DNA from: Trichosphaerium sp. ATCC 40318
Lineage: Eukaryota; Discosea; Flabellinia; Trichosidae
Assembly (NCBI GenBank): GCA_038496445.1
Contig: JALMLS010000577.1
Coordinates: forward strand, 868,001 to 932,000
Direction of reading: 5' to 3'
DNA: 64,000 nucleotides
The notes below the pieces were generated by a model, which was given only the letters and a program-made list of their open reading frames with translations, made no database searches and had not been told where the DNA came from. The position numbers and the translations under genes were made by a program. This document shows positions 42,345 to 53,759 of the stretch, piece after piece; position 1 is the first letter of the stretch, and each line of letters opens with the position of its first letter.

Positions 42345-42776
42345 TTGTTTTGTGTAGTCAACATTACAGGGGAATCTTTCAAGTCACTTACAAACGCTAA
42401 AATTGTGCACATGCCTGACAGTATCACAGTCTTTGACAAAGACTTACTACACCTAAAATCGATTAAAAAGATTAGCTTAGCAGGAGACATGCTAACAAAT
42501 AACTGCGCTAACTTTTTACCATATGCAACTCGCGTTTGTTTGCCGCCTTGGCACCCACAGCTAGATTTAGAAGCATTTCCCCGAAATGGAGAAGAAAGTG
42601 AGTTTCCTCATGGCTCCTACAAAAATATACCGATAAAAGATGGGCACTATATCCTAGAAGAGTTCAACTATGTACAGGGAAAGAAATCCTACGAGACTCA
42701 AAGATTGGAGTACTCGCGAACCCAAAAAAAACATTTTACGCCCAGAAGTGTTCGATTAAAGCAACTTGGTCTGTAA
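42345..42776 (+). pseudogene. F-box/LRR-family copy 3 (5' truncated)
   Basis: Aligns with the C-terminal part of copies 1 and 2: NITGESFKSLTNAKIVHMP matches SGKVFKTLSNAEIVYLP, then SIKKISLAGD, FLPYATRV, ESEFPHGSY and YETQRLEYSR. The F-box and all GVHTI repeats are missing; upstream is a short dispersed repeat and then the LINE 3' end, so the 5' half was probably lost at a repeat junction. Stop TAA at 42774-42776. The nominal ATG at 42345 is not homologous to a start in the other copies. Possibly a remnant, or the last exon of a gene whose earlier exons I cannot see. Confidence 0.7.
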
Positions 42777-43424
42777 ACAAACAGTTCTTGATATTGACAA
42801 TAAAGTTGCTTCCTTCAAATATCTTGATGAAGACTCCACTTTTTCCAAACATTTTATATTCACGTTGTCTCTCCTTCTTCAAGATTGCTACTTACTTGTT
42901 TCGTTTAATGTAAAACGTGTATTGGCTTAGCAGTGTAAAATACCAAGTAGTTAACAGGTCATAACCAGCAGTGATTGTAAGCCACCTACGGTTTAAATAA
43001 AACCTTCTTATTCTTGTAGCTACTGTAATCTTAGTGACCGATTGCTCCGCTTTGTCCTTGTTGTTTTATACTTGTTTGCTATTCTGGCTTGCCCAAAGAA
43101 CCAACCTGTCGAGGAAAACGATTTTTGTAGTCGCTATCACGCATGATTGTGCACATCTTGGATCAAGTTCAAAAACCATGTCGAAAAGCAACATTGGCGA
43201 GGTTTCAAAGAGATGGACAATTTTCGTGACTTTATATTTTAGATCTGGATTGCACTGTTGTTGGTAGCAATACTGTTGAAGCAAGCACAGCTTGTAATAA
43301 TACAAGGTAAGAACAAAACTCAATCAACTTTTACCCACATTTTTTTTTATTTTTTGTTTGCCGTGCACAAAAACAAATTGAAACCCCAATAATGTGAATA
43401 CTTGAATATTGTAGCAGCGTTTTG

Positions 43425-43545
43425 ACATTGTGCGACTGACTTCGTGCTTTGTCTTGCCCTTAGGCGAGTCAATGTAGGTGTAAGTACTTGACACAATGGA
43501 CACAGACTATAAATGTCTCGACTCTTTAACCCCCTGCAGTCAGTG
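43425..43545 (-). repeat. Dispersed short repeat family, diverged copy (reverse)
   Basis: Contains gactataaatgtctcgact and gactgacttcgtgctttg, the two end blocks of the family on the opposite strand, with a shortened centre. Confidence 0.55.
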
Positions 43546-43964
43546 GTGATGTGCTCATGTTCGAGTCTGCTTTTGTTACTTTTTGAAACATTGCACCTAT
43601 TAAATTACCTACAAGACCCTTTGCATGTATGAAGCAGTGTTCAAACATATTTCAGTTGCCTAACCAGCTAATGAATATGGTTCTATTGTTCGCCCTCGAG
43701 CAATCGTTATTCTGAGCACATGTTTGTGGTATTACCGGCGGTGGCTAAAACTGTTACCCTTTGATCTTGTAGTTAGAATGATCAATCGAGCAACATCAAT
43801 GTATATCTGCCTTTGCGATATAAATACTTCACTTGTTCATAGTGCTTGCAAGTTGTACACCTTGAAAACTACGAGAAGTAATAGTTTGACTTGAAACTTA
43901 CACTTTCATCACAATTCTTCTAACATACTTGTATAGCGTTTCTTGGAGGCATTGAGATTGTCAC

Positions 43965-44275
43965 TTCAGTCACAAAAAGATAGACCATTATGTGCATGGT
44001 ACCTTTTACGTAAATCCACGAGAAGTCGAGGCATTTATAGCCTGTGTCAATCCCCAATACAATTTCTTGTGGATGGAGCCCGCGTTGCTGGGATGTTTGA
44101 TGGTAAACCAAACAATTTCATGGACTTGCCTACAAGGGCCTAAACCAAAGTACTAGGTCAGATATACAATGGCAGCGACATACACAGTAATTGATACTTT
44201 CAATGTGTTAATGTAAGCAGGCAAACTTGTTTTATGCTCATCAACTTTCAAAAAAAAAAATTGTGTATTGTAGAA
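43965..44275 (+). repeat. Dispersed short repeat family, copy; left arm of an inverted pair
   Basis: gaagtcgaggcatttatagcc, caatacaatttcttgtgg, atttcatggacttgcct, aggtcagatatacaatggc and a tail aaaaaaattgtgtattg. Closely matches 45185-45485 in the opposite orientation. Confidence 0.8.
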
Positions 44276-44869
44276 AATACATTAACATTCCAGCCTTACA
44301 TCACAGAGGCCTTGAAGGTCATAATCCATTATCTTTTGAATTTAGCCTTTGGATTAGATATAAAAAGTGCAATAACATGAAAGCCTACGTTATAACCTGA
44401 CTCCTTTCAGCTATAGAACAATAATAGCACAATGTCAAAACTCCAGCGATAGAACACTGCCAAAAAAGCAAGTCCAGAAATTGTCCATCTCTTTGACAGC
44501 GCCTAACAGTTTTCGGTTTATTTCTATTCGTACTCAGCGGAAGCTTGGTTGTAAACTGCATTACTAAGGGTAGTTTCTAAAGGTACTGATCGCTCAATTC
44601 AACGGAAAATGTCAAAGAGATCTACGTGTTCACAGAAAGGGCTTTGTTGCGTACGATTGTTTTGTCATAGATGCCTTTTACTGCTTTTTCGAGTTTGTAG
44701 TAGCTTCCCGAGCTCAGTTAAAACACCTCCACGTATTTAAGCGCTGCTCAAGAGCCTTTAGGTATGATTGCAGTACGATAGATGTTTTTCTAACTCTGTC
44801 GCTGCTGGGACACTATGCAAGCTTGTTAAAAAACTGCTTCCTGTTTGGGACAAGACTATTATGCTTGAA

Positions 44870-45030
44870 CTTGAGGAATCGCCCAAGCCAGGGAAGTCAA
44901 TGAAGTTGTTCTTGCTTAATAGCGAACGCAAATTACATTTGGCTTAATGGTAAGCCTTCACTGGTCTCTTGTAAGAAGCGCTGATAGAGGATATAAATGC
45001 CTTGACTTTCAAACACCCAATTTAAGTAGC
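44870..45030 (-). repeat. Dispersed short repeat family, copy (reverse)
   Basis: ccagggaagtcaatgaag and ggatataaatgccttgact read as the family on the minus strand. The central cttgcaggagcc block is altered. Confidence 0.65.
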
Positions 45031-45184
45031 CATCATGCGGATATTTGATCAAACCTTTAGGTTTCAGGATGTGTAAGATCATCATAGTTTAGTCAAATGA
45101 ATAAAAGCAACAAGAGATTTCAAAGAGATGGACAACACATTTTTCTTGACTTTCTTTATTTAGATAACAGCAAGCAACTATCGT

Positions 45185-45485
45185 CAATACCACAATTTTT
45201 TTATTCTGAAAGTTGATGAGCATAAAATCACGACTGATTGCTTACATTAACACATTGAAAGTATCAATTACTGTGTAAGTTCCACCATTGTGCAACTGAC
45301 CTTGTACTTTGGTCTGAGCCCCCGTAGGCAAGTCCATGAAATTATTTGATTTAGTCAAAAACCCTGCTGAGCGGGCTCCATCCACAGAAATTGTATTGGG
45401 GATTGACGCAGGCTATAAATGCCTCGACTTCTCGTGGATTTACGTAAGAGGGGTGCATACACATAATGTCTATCTTTTGTTATTT
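45185..45485 (-). repeat. Dispersed short repeat family, copy (reverse); right arm of an inverted pair
   Basis: On the minus strand it runs gaagtcgaggcatttatagcc, caatacaatttctgtgg, atttcatggacttgcct, then the aaaaaaattgtggtattg tail. It is near-identical to 43965-44275. Confidence 0.8.
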
Positions 45486-45544
45486 TACATATCAGTACAA
45501 TTGTAAAAAATTACATTTTACAAAAAGCTAGTCCAACACTTGCA

Positions 45545-45813
45545 TGATGCCATTTGTGTAAGACTACGGGTGAAGTCAGGCGTTTATAGCCATTTCCGCT
45601 CTCCGAAACAATTTCTTGCAGGAGCCTGTAAGAACAGGAAGTTCTGCTGCAAAGCCGAACAATTGCATTGACTAACCTACTTGGCCGATAACAAAGCACA
45701 AAGTCAGAGTACCTCGAAAGGCGACATACATGATATCAAACAATACAGTATAAACTTCAAACGACGATACCTTTTGAACTCGACTATTCTTCGTTAAAAA
45801 AAATTGTGGTTTT
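45545..45813 (+). repeat. Dispersed short repeat family, copy
   Basis: gaagtcaggcgtttatagcc, caatttcttgcaggagcc, attgcattgactaacct, caaagcacaaagtcagag and the tail aaaaaaattgtggt. Confidence 0.8.
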
Positions 45814-46384
45814 GTCTGTTTGACCCACAATTCAACAACGATAACAAGTGTTTATCAATACTGGGTACCGTTTAATATTTACCTGAATACTTGTAGAGGC
45901 ACTTTACAATAACTAAATAAGGAAGTTAGCTGCTAGATCTCTTTGCGACCGGTCGTAGCTTCGAATTTGTACGCCTGTATACACCGTTTAGATCTTGTGC
46001 GTTTCCAGCATGAAATAGTACGTATACGATAAGTTATGTTACATACTGTATAACCACCTATACTATATCGCTTTCTACGCGCAAAGAATCGTATTAGGTA
46101 ATCTGGAGGAGTTTTAAACATGATAATTACTAATACTACGAAAGCTGGCTTTGACAAGCACAACGCTTCGATGATTTAAACCCCAGACACATAGCCTTTC
46201 CGTTTTGTGACACATGAACTTGCTTGTGTTCAGTTTAGCCATTTTTTCTTTAACGTATTTGACTAGAAAAAAATGGAGCAATTTCTTTTCGAAAAACTAG
46301 CTAGTTTAACAAGTATGAACCACAGTCAACACTGCTGAACAAGTGTGGTCAATAGATACAATAAAAAGCGTTCGAAAGTGTACA

Positions 46385-46656
46385 CGTGCTCCTTACGTAG
46401 GGAATTTGAAAGTCAAGGCCTTTATAGCCTTTTACCTTACCCCAAGTACAACTATTTCATGTAAATGAGGCCAAGCGGATACTTGGAGTCCTGGTGATAA
46501 CACAAACATCTTCATTGACTTCCCTGGTAGGGGTGATACTAAAGCACAAAGGCAGAGTGCAATAGCAAACTCCATGCTTACTGTCCGAATATATGTCAAT
46601 GTTGTATTATGTGATGGTTTTGTATTCGTCTGACTGCAGAAAAAATAATTGTGGTT
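46385..46656 (+). repeat. Dispersed short repeat family, copy
   Basis: gaaagtcaaggcctttatagcc, ttcattgacttccctggtag, aaagcacaaaggcagagtgc and the tail aataattgtggttttg. Most similar to the copy at 42085. Confidence 0.8.
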
Positions 46657-47146
46657 TTGTGTAGACTTAGATCAATCAAAGTTTGTCATGTCATACTTTT
46701 TCTCATGAACTGCTTGTTCACGTCTCGTGACTTCCATTGCGAAGGTTCTTTCGATGTACTAAACAAGTAAGTGAAGAAAACCATCGCTTTGCCTTTTCCG
46801 AAATAAATGAATGGCCATTTTTTCTATTGCCACAATTTTTTTTGCGCATCTAAGAATATAGGTGATACAACACCTCTTACGAACAAAATGAGAGGAAAAC
46901 ATACTGCGTTAACAAACCAATTAGTCTAAATTAAGAAACATGCTGATCAGTTTTTAAAGTCGTGTACGTTTAGTATCTCAATCTTGAAAAGAATTTGTGA
47001 AATGAAAGGCACAATAGCTAGGATAGGTCTGTTACCGATTTTTTTTATTTCCCTTTTTGTATTGATTCTTTCCACTTTTACTCTTTAGTTAACACAAACG
47101 AATGATTTGATCCTGCAGCAACTTGAACAACCTAAAGGCTATTAAC

Positions 47147-48739
47147 TCAAATTTCAAGCGACTTTCTTACTTTTCCTTTTGTTGCAGCTATTCCTGGTTC
47201 TGAAAAAAGACGTAAACAAATAAAGCTATAAATGGCAAAAGAAAAAACGCACTATGATATTCACCATTCCTTCCAAGTTTGCCCTTATATGATTCTCCCC
47301 AAGTCCATACAGAACCTTCTGTATCAAGTGCAAGAAAGTGCTTCTCGCCTAATTATTTCCATTAAATTCGTACTCATTCTACGATGAGGTTCAACTCTTA
47401 CCTGCTGCAATAGATACCACTTTTTTTGCTGTTTTTACTTTACCACCTTGGTTATAAACGCTGATAACTGTGCCATCTTTTTGTAACAGTATAGTTGAAT
47501 CCTTACCCACAGCAGCAGCTATAACATTGGATGTAGACATCTAAGGTATTTAATAAGTGATATCTAAAGCACGATATAAGTACCTTTGAGAACAAGTTTA
47601 CTTCCATTACTTTTTTATCAATACCAAGTTGACCAGTACTATTATCTCCTTGATCATAATAAGCTCTGAATATTAAAGAGCCTTGGATGTACCAGTACTA
47701 TAAGCGCAACCATCTTTTACTAGCACTGTGTGACCTAAGCCACAAGCAACTTGTATCGAAGACAGGTCTTGTTCCTTAAATAGCTCTTTACTATTTATCT
47801 TGTTTGGCACATTGCGATTTAACAAATCTCCTAATCCTAGCTGACCTCGTTCATTCTTACCTAGGACAATATTAGTAAATACGTTGTCAGCAAAAAGAGA
47901 TGACCACTAAAAGATCAAAACGAAACAATGAATCATTCGTCATGTAGTACCAAACGAGTAAATTGCAGATTTTGAAACTACAACAGTATGGAAACCACCG
48001 CCAGTAACACTCACTACATCATCTTTAAGTGCCTCGATAACTTTTGGAGTAGAAAAACTAGTTTCATTCCCGTGGCCAAGAGCACCTTATAAAATGTATC
48101 AACAAACACTACTCTCCACACAACACGAGTACCATAAAAGCCACAACCCCAACCGTATATTTTTCCTAAAGAAAGAACTTAGCTTTGATCGGGTAAAGGT
48201 TTTTCTTACCGGCGCTAACTGCGAATGCCGTGGAATCACCTGCTCCGATAGCAGTTATTTTTACATCTTTAAGCTTGTCTACAAGTGTTGGCAACCATCT
48301 GTTTGAGTGTTAATTATATACGTGTGCGGTACGTGCCTGTCTGTATCCTTTTGTCCATGGCCAAGCTGGCCGTAATGACACTTTCCCCAAGTGTAAAGAG
48401 ATCCGTTTGTGTCCAAACCGAGTATATGAGCTGCACCTGTCGCTATTGTAGAGAATTTTATCTTATTTAAGGCTTTACAGCGTGTAAACCGTGCAAGCGG
48501 AATCAAGTTTGCCTAAATATGTATTAAAATATCTTCTTTGTACCTGACACGCGAAACAAAGCGAAACGAATCGGAAGAAACTACTTTTGGCTATTTTAAC
48601 AACGTACTTGCGCTAAACGTCCGTAATTACCGTGACCGCACCCCTGAAGATTAATATCATACTTTTCGCCTTTACAGAGATCTTTTGGATCAATATCTGT
48701 GTCAGGTCTTCTTTGTTTAATTGCAGCCAAGAAACTCAT
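47147..48739 (-). CDS. RCC1-repeat (beta-propeller) protein
   Basis: ATG at 48739 (MSFLAAIKQRRPDTDIDPKD). Several RCC1-type repeats follow over at least six exons: GCGHGNYGRLAQ; IATGAAHILGLDTNGSLYTW then GKCHYGQLGHG; VKITAIGAGDSTAFAVSAG; VACGLGHTVLVKDG; then YDQGDNSTGQLGID, and near the end HFLALDTEGSVWTWGESYKG. Donors are often GTACG or GTAAG. A final small exon ends at TGA 47147-47149. RCC1-like propellers act as Ran exchange factors or as protein-interaction platforms. The protein is short, with no clear nuclear-localisation tail, so a Ran-GEF role cannot be claimed. It shares strand and spacing (300 bp) with the F-box/NHL gene upstream. Confidence 0.85.
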
Positions 48740-49038
48740 GTCTAGTACTCACTGTAGCGTGCTGTGAGTATTGATGACTGTTTTAAGGAATAACAGAAAG
48801 AATTTAGCCGAAAAAAATAAAAGTGAATATTGAACTGGTTTATTTGTTTCACAGAAACTCTGTAATCAGTTTAAATATCGGTTTGTACTTGTTATTTGAT
48901 CATTATGTAATTCGAATACTATAGCTTCTAGCAATACTGTCTAAGCAACCTATCGGCTATTTCTTCAAAAGTAATTGGTGGTGTTTTCTTTGTTAGAACA
49001 ATATGACAAATAATGGTCAAAAAAAGAAAGTGTTTATT

Positions 49039-50483
49039 TTAAATTTTGACGTAAAGTATACTTGTAGAATTTACACAAACATACAATTCATTACCAAATA
49101 ATCTTAGTTTTGTAATTTTTTTCAAGCAAGGAACAGTCTTTAGCTTAACCATATGTTTTGTAGTGCGACAATACTTAAGAATACCACTTCTACAGCCTAA
49201 AAGTAAGTCACCTCTTGAATCTGTTGTAACATCATTAACATCTTCTTTACTCCAATCTTCTGTAAAGTCTCTTAAATTTAATACTGTAGAAACAACCCCA
49301 GAAGCTGTTACTGATCTTATTCTTGTCCTATCAACCACTAATATAACTTTAAAGACTTTATCATAACAAACTCTTTTTGGATAAGCAAAAGTAGCTTTTT
49401 GACCACAACCGTCTACTACTTGTTGACCTTTTTTGGATACTCCAGCAAGCACTTTTACCTTTGCTTTTGTTTGGCCTTGAGGTAATGTTTTAATAGGTAC
49501 TTTTGCCAGTTGATAATGCCATGTATCCGCTACAATCAAATCACCAACGTTATCAAAGCAAATACCTTCTTGAAAATAAAATATCGATTTTGCAATTCTA
49601 TTCCCAGCAACTGTCTCAACTACACCTAATTTGAACAAAAGTTAGCTATACTAGTGTATATCTTTTTGGATAAATACTGAGTTGAATAATTAAAAAAAAC
49701 GAATCACGTGGTACCTTTTGAAAAGTCTATCTTTCGAACGCAATGGTTTCCAGAGTCCGATACAAAAACGTTGTAATCACTGTCTACCTCTATGTCACAA
49801 GGTGCATTAAACATCGCTAATGGTATTGGTCCATCATGTAGACCTAGTATCACAATATAAGAAGGATTGGAAGTACTGATTTTTGGACTAAGAACAAAGT
49901 GAAATTCAAAACCAACAATCAATCAGTCTTTGCGTGCAATTGTACCATTTCCTCGATCTTCTCCGGCGATTTTTGTTACAGTTCCGTCGGTTGTGTCTAG
50001 TTTTAATACACTACTGCTTGTTTCGTCCAGAATTAATAGCTATTGGGTTATTAGATAACATTATGACGCGTGTCGGTTCAAGATCACAAAAAAGCCGTAC
50101 GTGACCATCTCTATCCTGGGCGAACCCCATAATATTACCAAATGCGGATTTAGTCGGTTTTGAAGTTTGTAACGTGTCGTTTTGAGTTGTTGGAGTTATT
50201 TCGAAGCCAGCAACTGTAGTAAACGTATAGACAGTTGACAGATCCTATCAAGGAGTTAAACAGGCGGTGTAGTACGCTTTTACGGCTCTAATATTACTTT
50301 ATACGTAGGAGTCCCATCAATCGCTGATTTAAAGTATTTACAAACGCGCCGAAGCTGTAGGAGATCTTTTATATCTAAAATAAGCGATCTAATAAATATT
50401 TCTCCAAGAATCTCCAAAGGCATATTTAACGGTGTAATTGATCTCGCCATTGCGTATGGAGCTTTCAAAATAGTGAATTCCAT
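49039..50483 (-). CDS. F-box plus NHL-repeat protein
   Basis: ATG at 50483. Residues about 18-60 form an F-box: LNMPLEILGEIFIRSLILD, then LLQLRRVCKYFKSAID. After introns the protein becomes an NHL-type propeller: FTTVAGFEITP, LLILDETSSSVLKLD, MFNAPCDIEVDSDYNVFVSD (NHL core, then SGNHCVRKID), GICFDNVGDLIVADTWHYQL, and YPKRVCYDKVFKVILVVD. Stop TAA at 49039-49041. F-box proteins recruit SKP1/CUL1; the propeller probably binds the substrate. F-box with NHL is an uncommon pairing. About five introns; borders inside the propeller are approximate. Confidence 0.85.
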
Positions 50484-50584
50484 TACTGCTACGGATATTA
50501 AGCCTCCTGTCTAAAGTACCTTCACTGAAAAAGTTGAGAGTAACACCAAAAAGGCTTTACAATAAACGGTTTGAAAATATTTTA

Positions 50585-52037
50585 TTATGTATTGCCACGT
50601 GGTGGTACAGAAGTTCCAGTCCCTGTTTTTTGTCTTCGGCTCAACCTGAAGGGTTGTATAGAGTTCCTTAAAGGTCTTATTGTGTAGAAAGCAATGATTA
50701 CCAAAGCAATCACTACGATTACTATAGCAACAAGTATTCCTACAATCATACCAATGTTTACATCATCCTACAATTGGTTAACTACACTTCACGTGTCATA
50801 GCATGCCTTCTCTGAATTGCATTGATTCAGCATGGTTACTGTCCCAAGTACTAGTTTTATCAATGCGCATGATGAATCAAGGTGCTTATTTGTTATCTTG
50901 CTAGTATTCAGATATGCACAAGAAGTATCATTTAACACAAGAACAGTTGCAGTATCTGTCAAGTCATCATTTACAACTAATGTTCCGTCTAGAGTAAAGC
51001 ATCCATAAACAGTGACCTAACACATAGAATAAGATACATACCTAGTAACGTGCAGACTTACTTGAACTTCAGGCTCCAGAGCAAGAACTCCTTGTGACGA
51101 GACGGTAAGATTTTTTTGAAAAGTAACATCACTCGGAATAAGTTGTACTCCTGAAACAGTATAATCAGATACCACCGTCCATGTACCATCTATACACTCT
51201 GCATCAGGTACTGGAATATCACCGATGCAACCTGTACAGTTAAAGCTGTACTCAAGCGAAGCAAGGATAATTTCAAATCCCTGAGGAGTCAACACATCAA
51301 TGTGATCATGCACGAAAAACAATCCAACTCTGCAATGTGGTGCTATGAATCCATCTGCCATCTCATCTCCCTATTCAATGGTATCACAAAAGAGCCAACA
51401 CTAAGTAACCTCGTACAGTATCAAAGTGGAATAACGCTGGTTGTCCGTTTAGTGCAACAGCGTCAACCTTGGCACCAGGAGGCATTGGACTTGTTGCTAC
51501 GTTGTAATGTTTTGTGCTGTTGTAAATGGTAATATTACCGGATAACCCCGCGATCAACGAACTTTGCGAACTAGCAATACGTATAGTATCCGAGTCATAC
51601 ATGTCAAAGTCTAAACTATAGTTAGTTTACAGAAAGCCACTATTCTAATTAATGCCTTGTCCAAATCCAAGAGCAGAGAAAGCATTACGCACGCATACCA
51701 CCATGGGCGCTGCTAGGTCTTTAACATTTCCTAAATTGGTTGATGCTGTCCTAGACGATACAAACTATGCATTTATGGTCAGTAAACTAGTGTAGACGCT
51801 GTAGGCAAGATGTTTTGCGTATTTTTGTACCACTGCATCGTAGTTTAGAGCCAGGTGTTTTTGATTGTTTTTAAAACTGCTGTCGTGTAAGCACGTGATA
51901 TTTATCCCTCGATTTTCAAGCTGTTCGACCAATAGAATGTCGGTTGGAATTTTCACAAGGCCATCATTGGTACATTCTGTCTGTAAACTGTTAACAGTAG
52001 AGAAGATAAAAAGAAACGCGAATAACACGTACAACAA
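50585..52037 (-). CDS. Putative type I membrane protein, unknown function
   Basis: ATG at 52037 gives a signal peptide (MLYVLFAFLFIFSTVNS). A Cys- and Asn-containing extracellular part follows (LSGNITIYNSTKHYNV; CTGCIGDIPVPDAECIDGTW; VSSQGVLALEPEVQVSLHV; VYGCFTLDGTLVVNDD) with several N-x-S/T glycosylation sites. Near the C-terminus is one membrane helix (IGMIVGILVAIVIVVIVALV) and a short basic cytoplasmic tail (RPLRNSIQPFRLSRR) ending at TAA 50585-50587. Beta-strand-rich repeats of the type GxLxLxPxxxVxL suggest an adhesion or surface protein. I recognise no family. Confidence 0.75.
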
Positions 52038-52512
52038 ACAACAAATTATATCCGTGAGTAATAGAAAGTATTTTTAATAGTACTATCGTTTTTAAAAAGC
52101 TTGATACCATTTAGGGATAACGAAGAGTGTTATAACTTAAAATAGACTAAAAACCCGGAGCTCGCATTTTTGCTCGTAAGTTTCTTTGAAATTTCTGAGG
52201 TGTGACACTGTTGTCCTTCCTGAATAGATAGAGTCAGTAAAGATATTGCCACAGCGGTATCTTACAAAATAGTAACACTGTGTCATTTTGTGTAGCTATT
52301 CGGTGAAGTTAAAACCGCTTTGCCTATGTACTAAGATAAAAACTCCACGATCTTCACGAAGTCACTCGCTTAAAGCTCTTTGCACACGAACTTGACTACG
52401 ACATATCTTGGGAGATAATTTAAGCCATAGTACGAAACAGGTACAGATTACCACTGAATAAACATAGACTTTTGTGGTACAACTTTGGTACAAAAGTTTA
52501 TTTCATTTTCCA

Positions 52513-53492
52513 CTATTTATTTCTCGGTGGATTAGGATTATGTACACGTACATATGCTTTATCCATCTTATCGCGTGTACTAGCGCTTGTTTCTTGTCTC
52601 TTTGAGGCTTTTTCAGGGTCAAGATACAATGCAATGAGCATACGGTTGTGTGGTGTAATTTTTTCGTCTATTGTTCTCCATTTACAATCGTATCCTATTT
52701 TACCAATTTTCAGTTAAAACAGCAATAAAGAAAAACAGTACCTGCTTGGAGTATACGTCCCATTGTGAGTATATTCTTTGTTGCGGCTACAGAAAGACCT
52801 TCTAACTTTGCTATAGCTTTGATTTGGCCAGTTCCCTTATGACAGCATGGCATCAGAGCAAAATCAACTTTCCTTAAGAATCCATTAGTAACTGTGGTTT
52901 TTTTTTTCTTTGTTTACGTTGAAATACAAATTTCCATTATGCGGTCTGACAAGTGCGAACAAGCATGACATGCCACAACACATATCTCCTTGTGAGAGTA
53001 TGTCTCCAAGTATTTCTTTATTACAATTATTAACTCTTCATGAAGGTCACCATCATTGTATACCACAGAGCAAGACACAAAGTCATTCCTTCCGAAAAAA
53101 ATATTAACTAAATGAAGTGTCACATTATCTCTCACATACCAACAGGCCTTCATATTGTCATAGGATTTGGGCCGGTACTTGTCTAATATGACTACTGTAT
53201 CTGGCCTACAGTACGCACCATAAATAAGGCCCAAAAGGCCGTGTGAACCGCAAACATCTATATACACTTTTTTTTTGCTTAGGTGCTTTCTTGTTTGCTT
53301 GAAAAACGCAAAACCTAAACAACAGACTTCCTTTAGGCCATTTAGAATTAAATTCGGCGTACACTCGCTAAGTTCCTTTGTTTTTGGTCTAGGCTTTGAT
53401 GCTGAGCGCCAAGCAAGGTAAAGGCTACGCTCTAGAGATAATTTAACCTTTTTTGTGTCTTCTGTTTGTTTTTCCTCAGCAACTGCAGCCAT
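52513..53492 (-). CDS. Class I SAM-dependent methyltransferase (Methyltransf_32-like)
   Basis: ATG at 53492 (MAAVAEEKQTEDTKKVKL). The Rossmann core begins VYIDVCGSHGLLGLIYGAYC (motif I) followed by VVILDKYRPKS (acidic ribose-binding residue). Then come the signatures VVACHACSHLSDRI and, after an intron, FALMPCCHKG, the HACD and PCC pattern of the METTL25/RRNAD1-type methyltransferase family. The C-terminal exon carries ISPHN-like residues (ITPHNRMLIALYLD) and ends with PNPPRNK, stop at 52513-52515. About 290 residues, two or three introns. Substrate unknown. Divergent from the Patched-like gene with 267 bp between starts. Confidence 0.82.
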
Positions 53493-53759
53493 AACGTCAA
53501 TTAATACGCTACAGGCTAACCAATTAAGTAAACTAATGTGACAGTTATTGTACCAGTTTATAGGTTTGGTTACAGTTAGAAAAGCAATGAAACACTTCTA
53601 CACTACAGTGAAGACGCCATTTATGTACTGATAATTCAAATGTCAAGAAGTCAACATAATTTCTGCCTGTTAAGCGGCTAGCAGCTTTTTAACGCTATAA
53701 TACGCGCTGCTGTACAAAGGAGAACACGTAGCAATAAAAAATCTGAACAAGTAACGGAA

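Larger units (their letters stand above)
42777..47146. other. Gene-poor, repeat-rich interval
   Basis: 4.4 kb with no convincing gene. It holds at least six copies of the short dispersed repeat in both orientations, two of them forming a 300-bp inverted pair. Confidence 0.6.
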
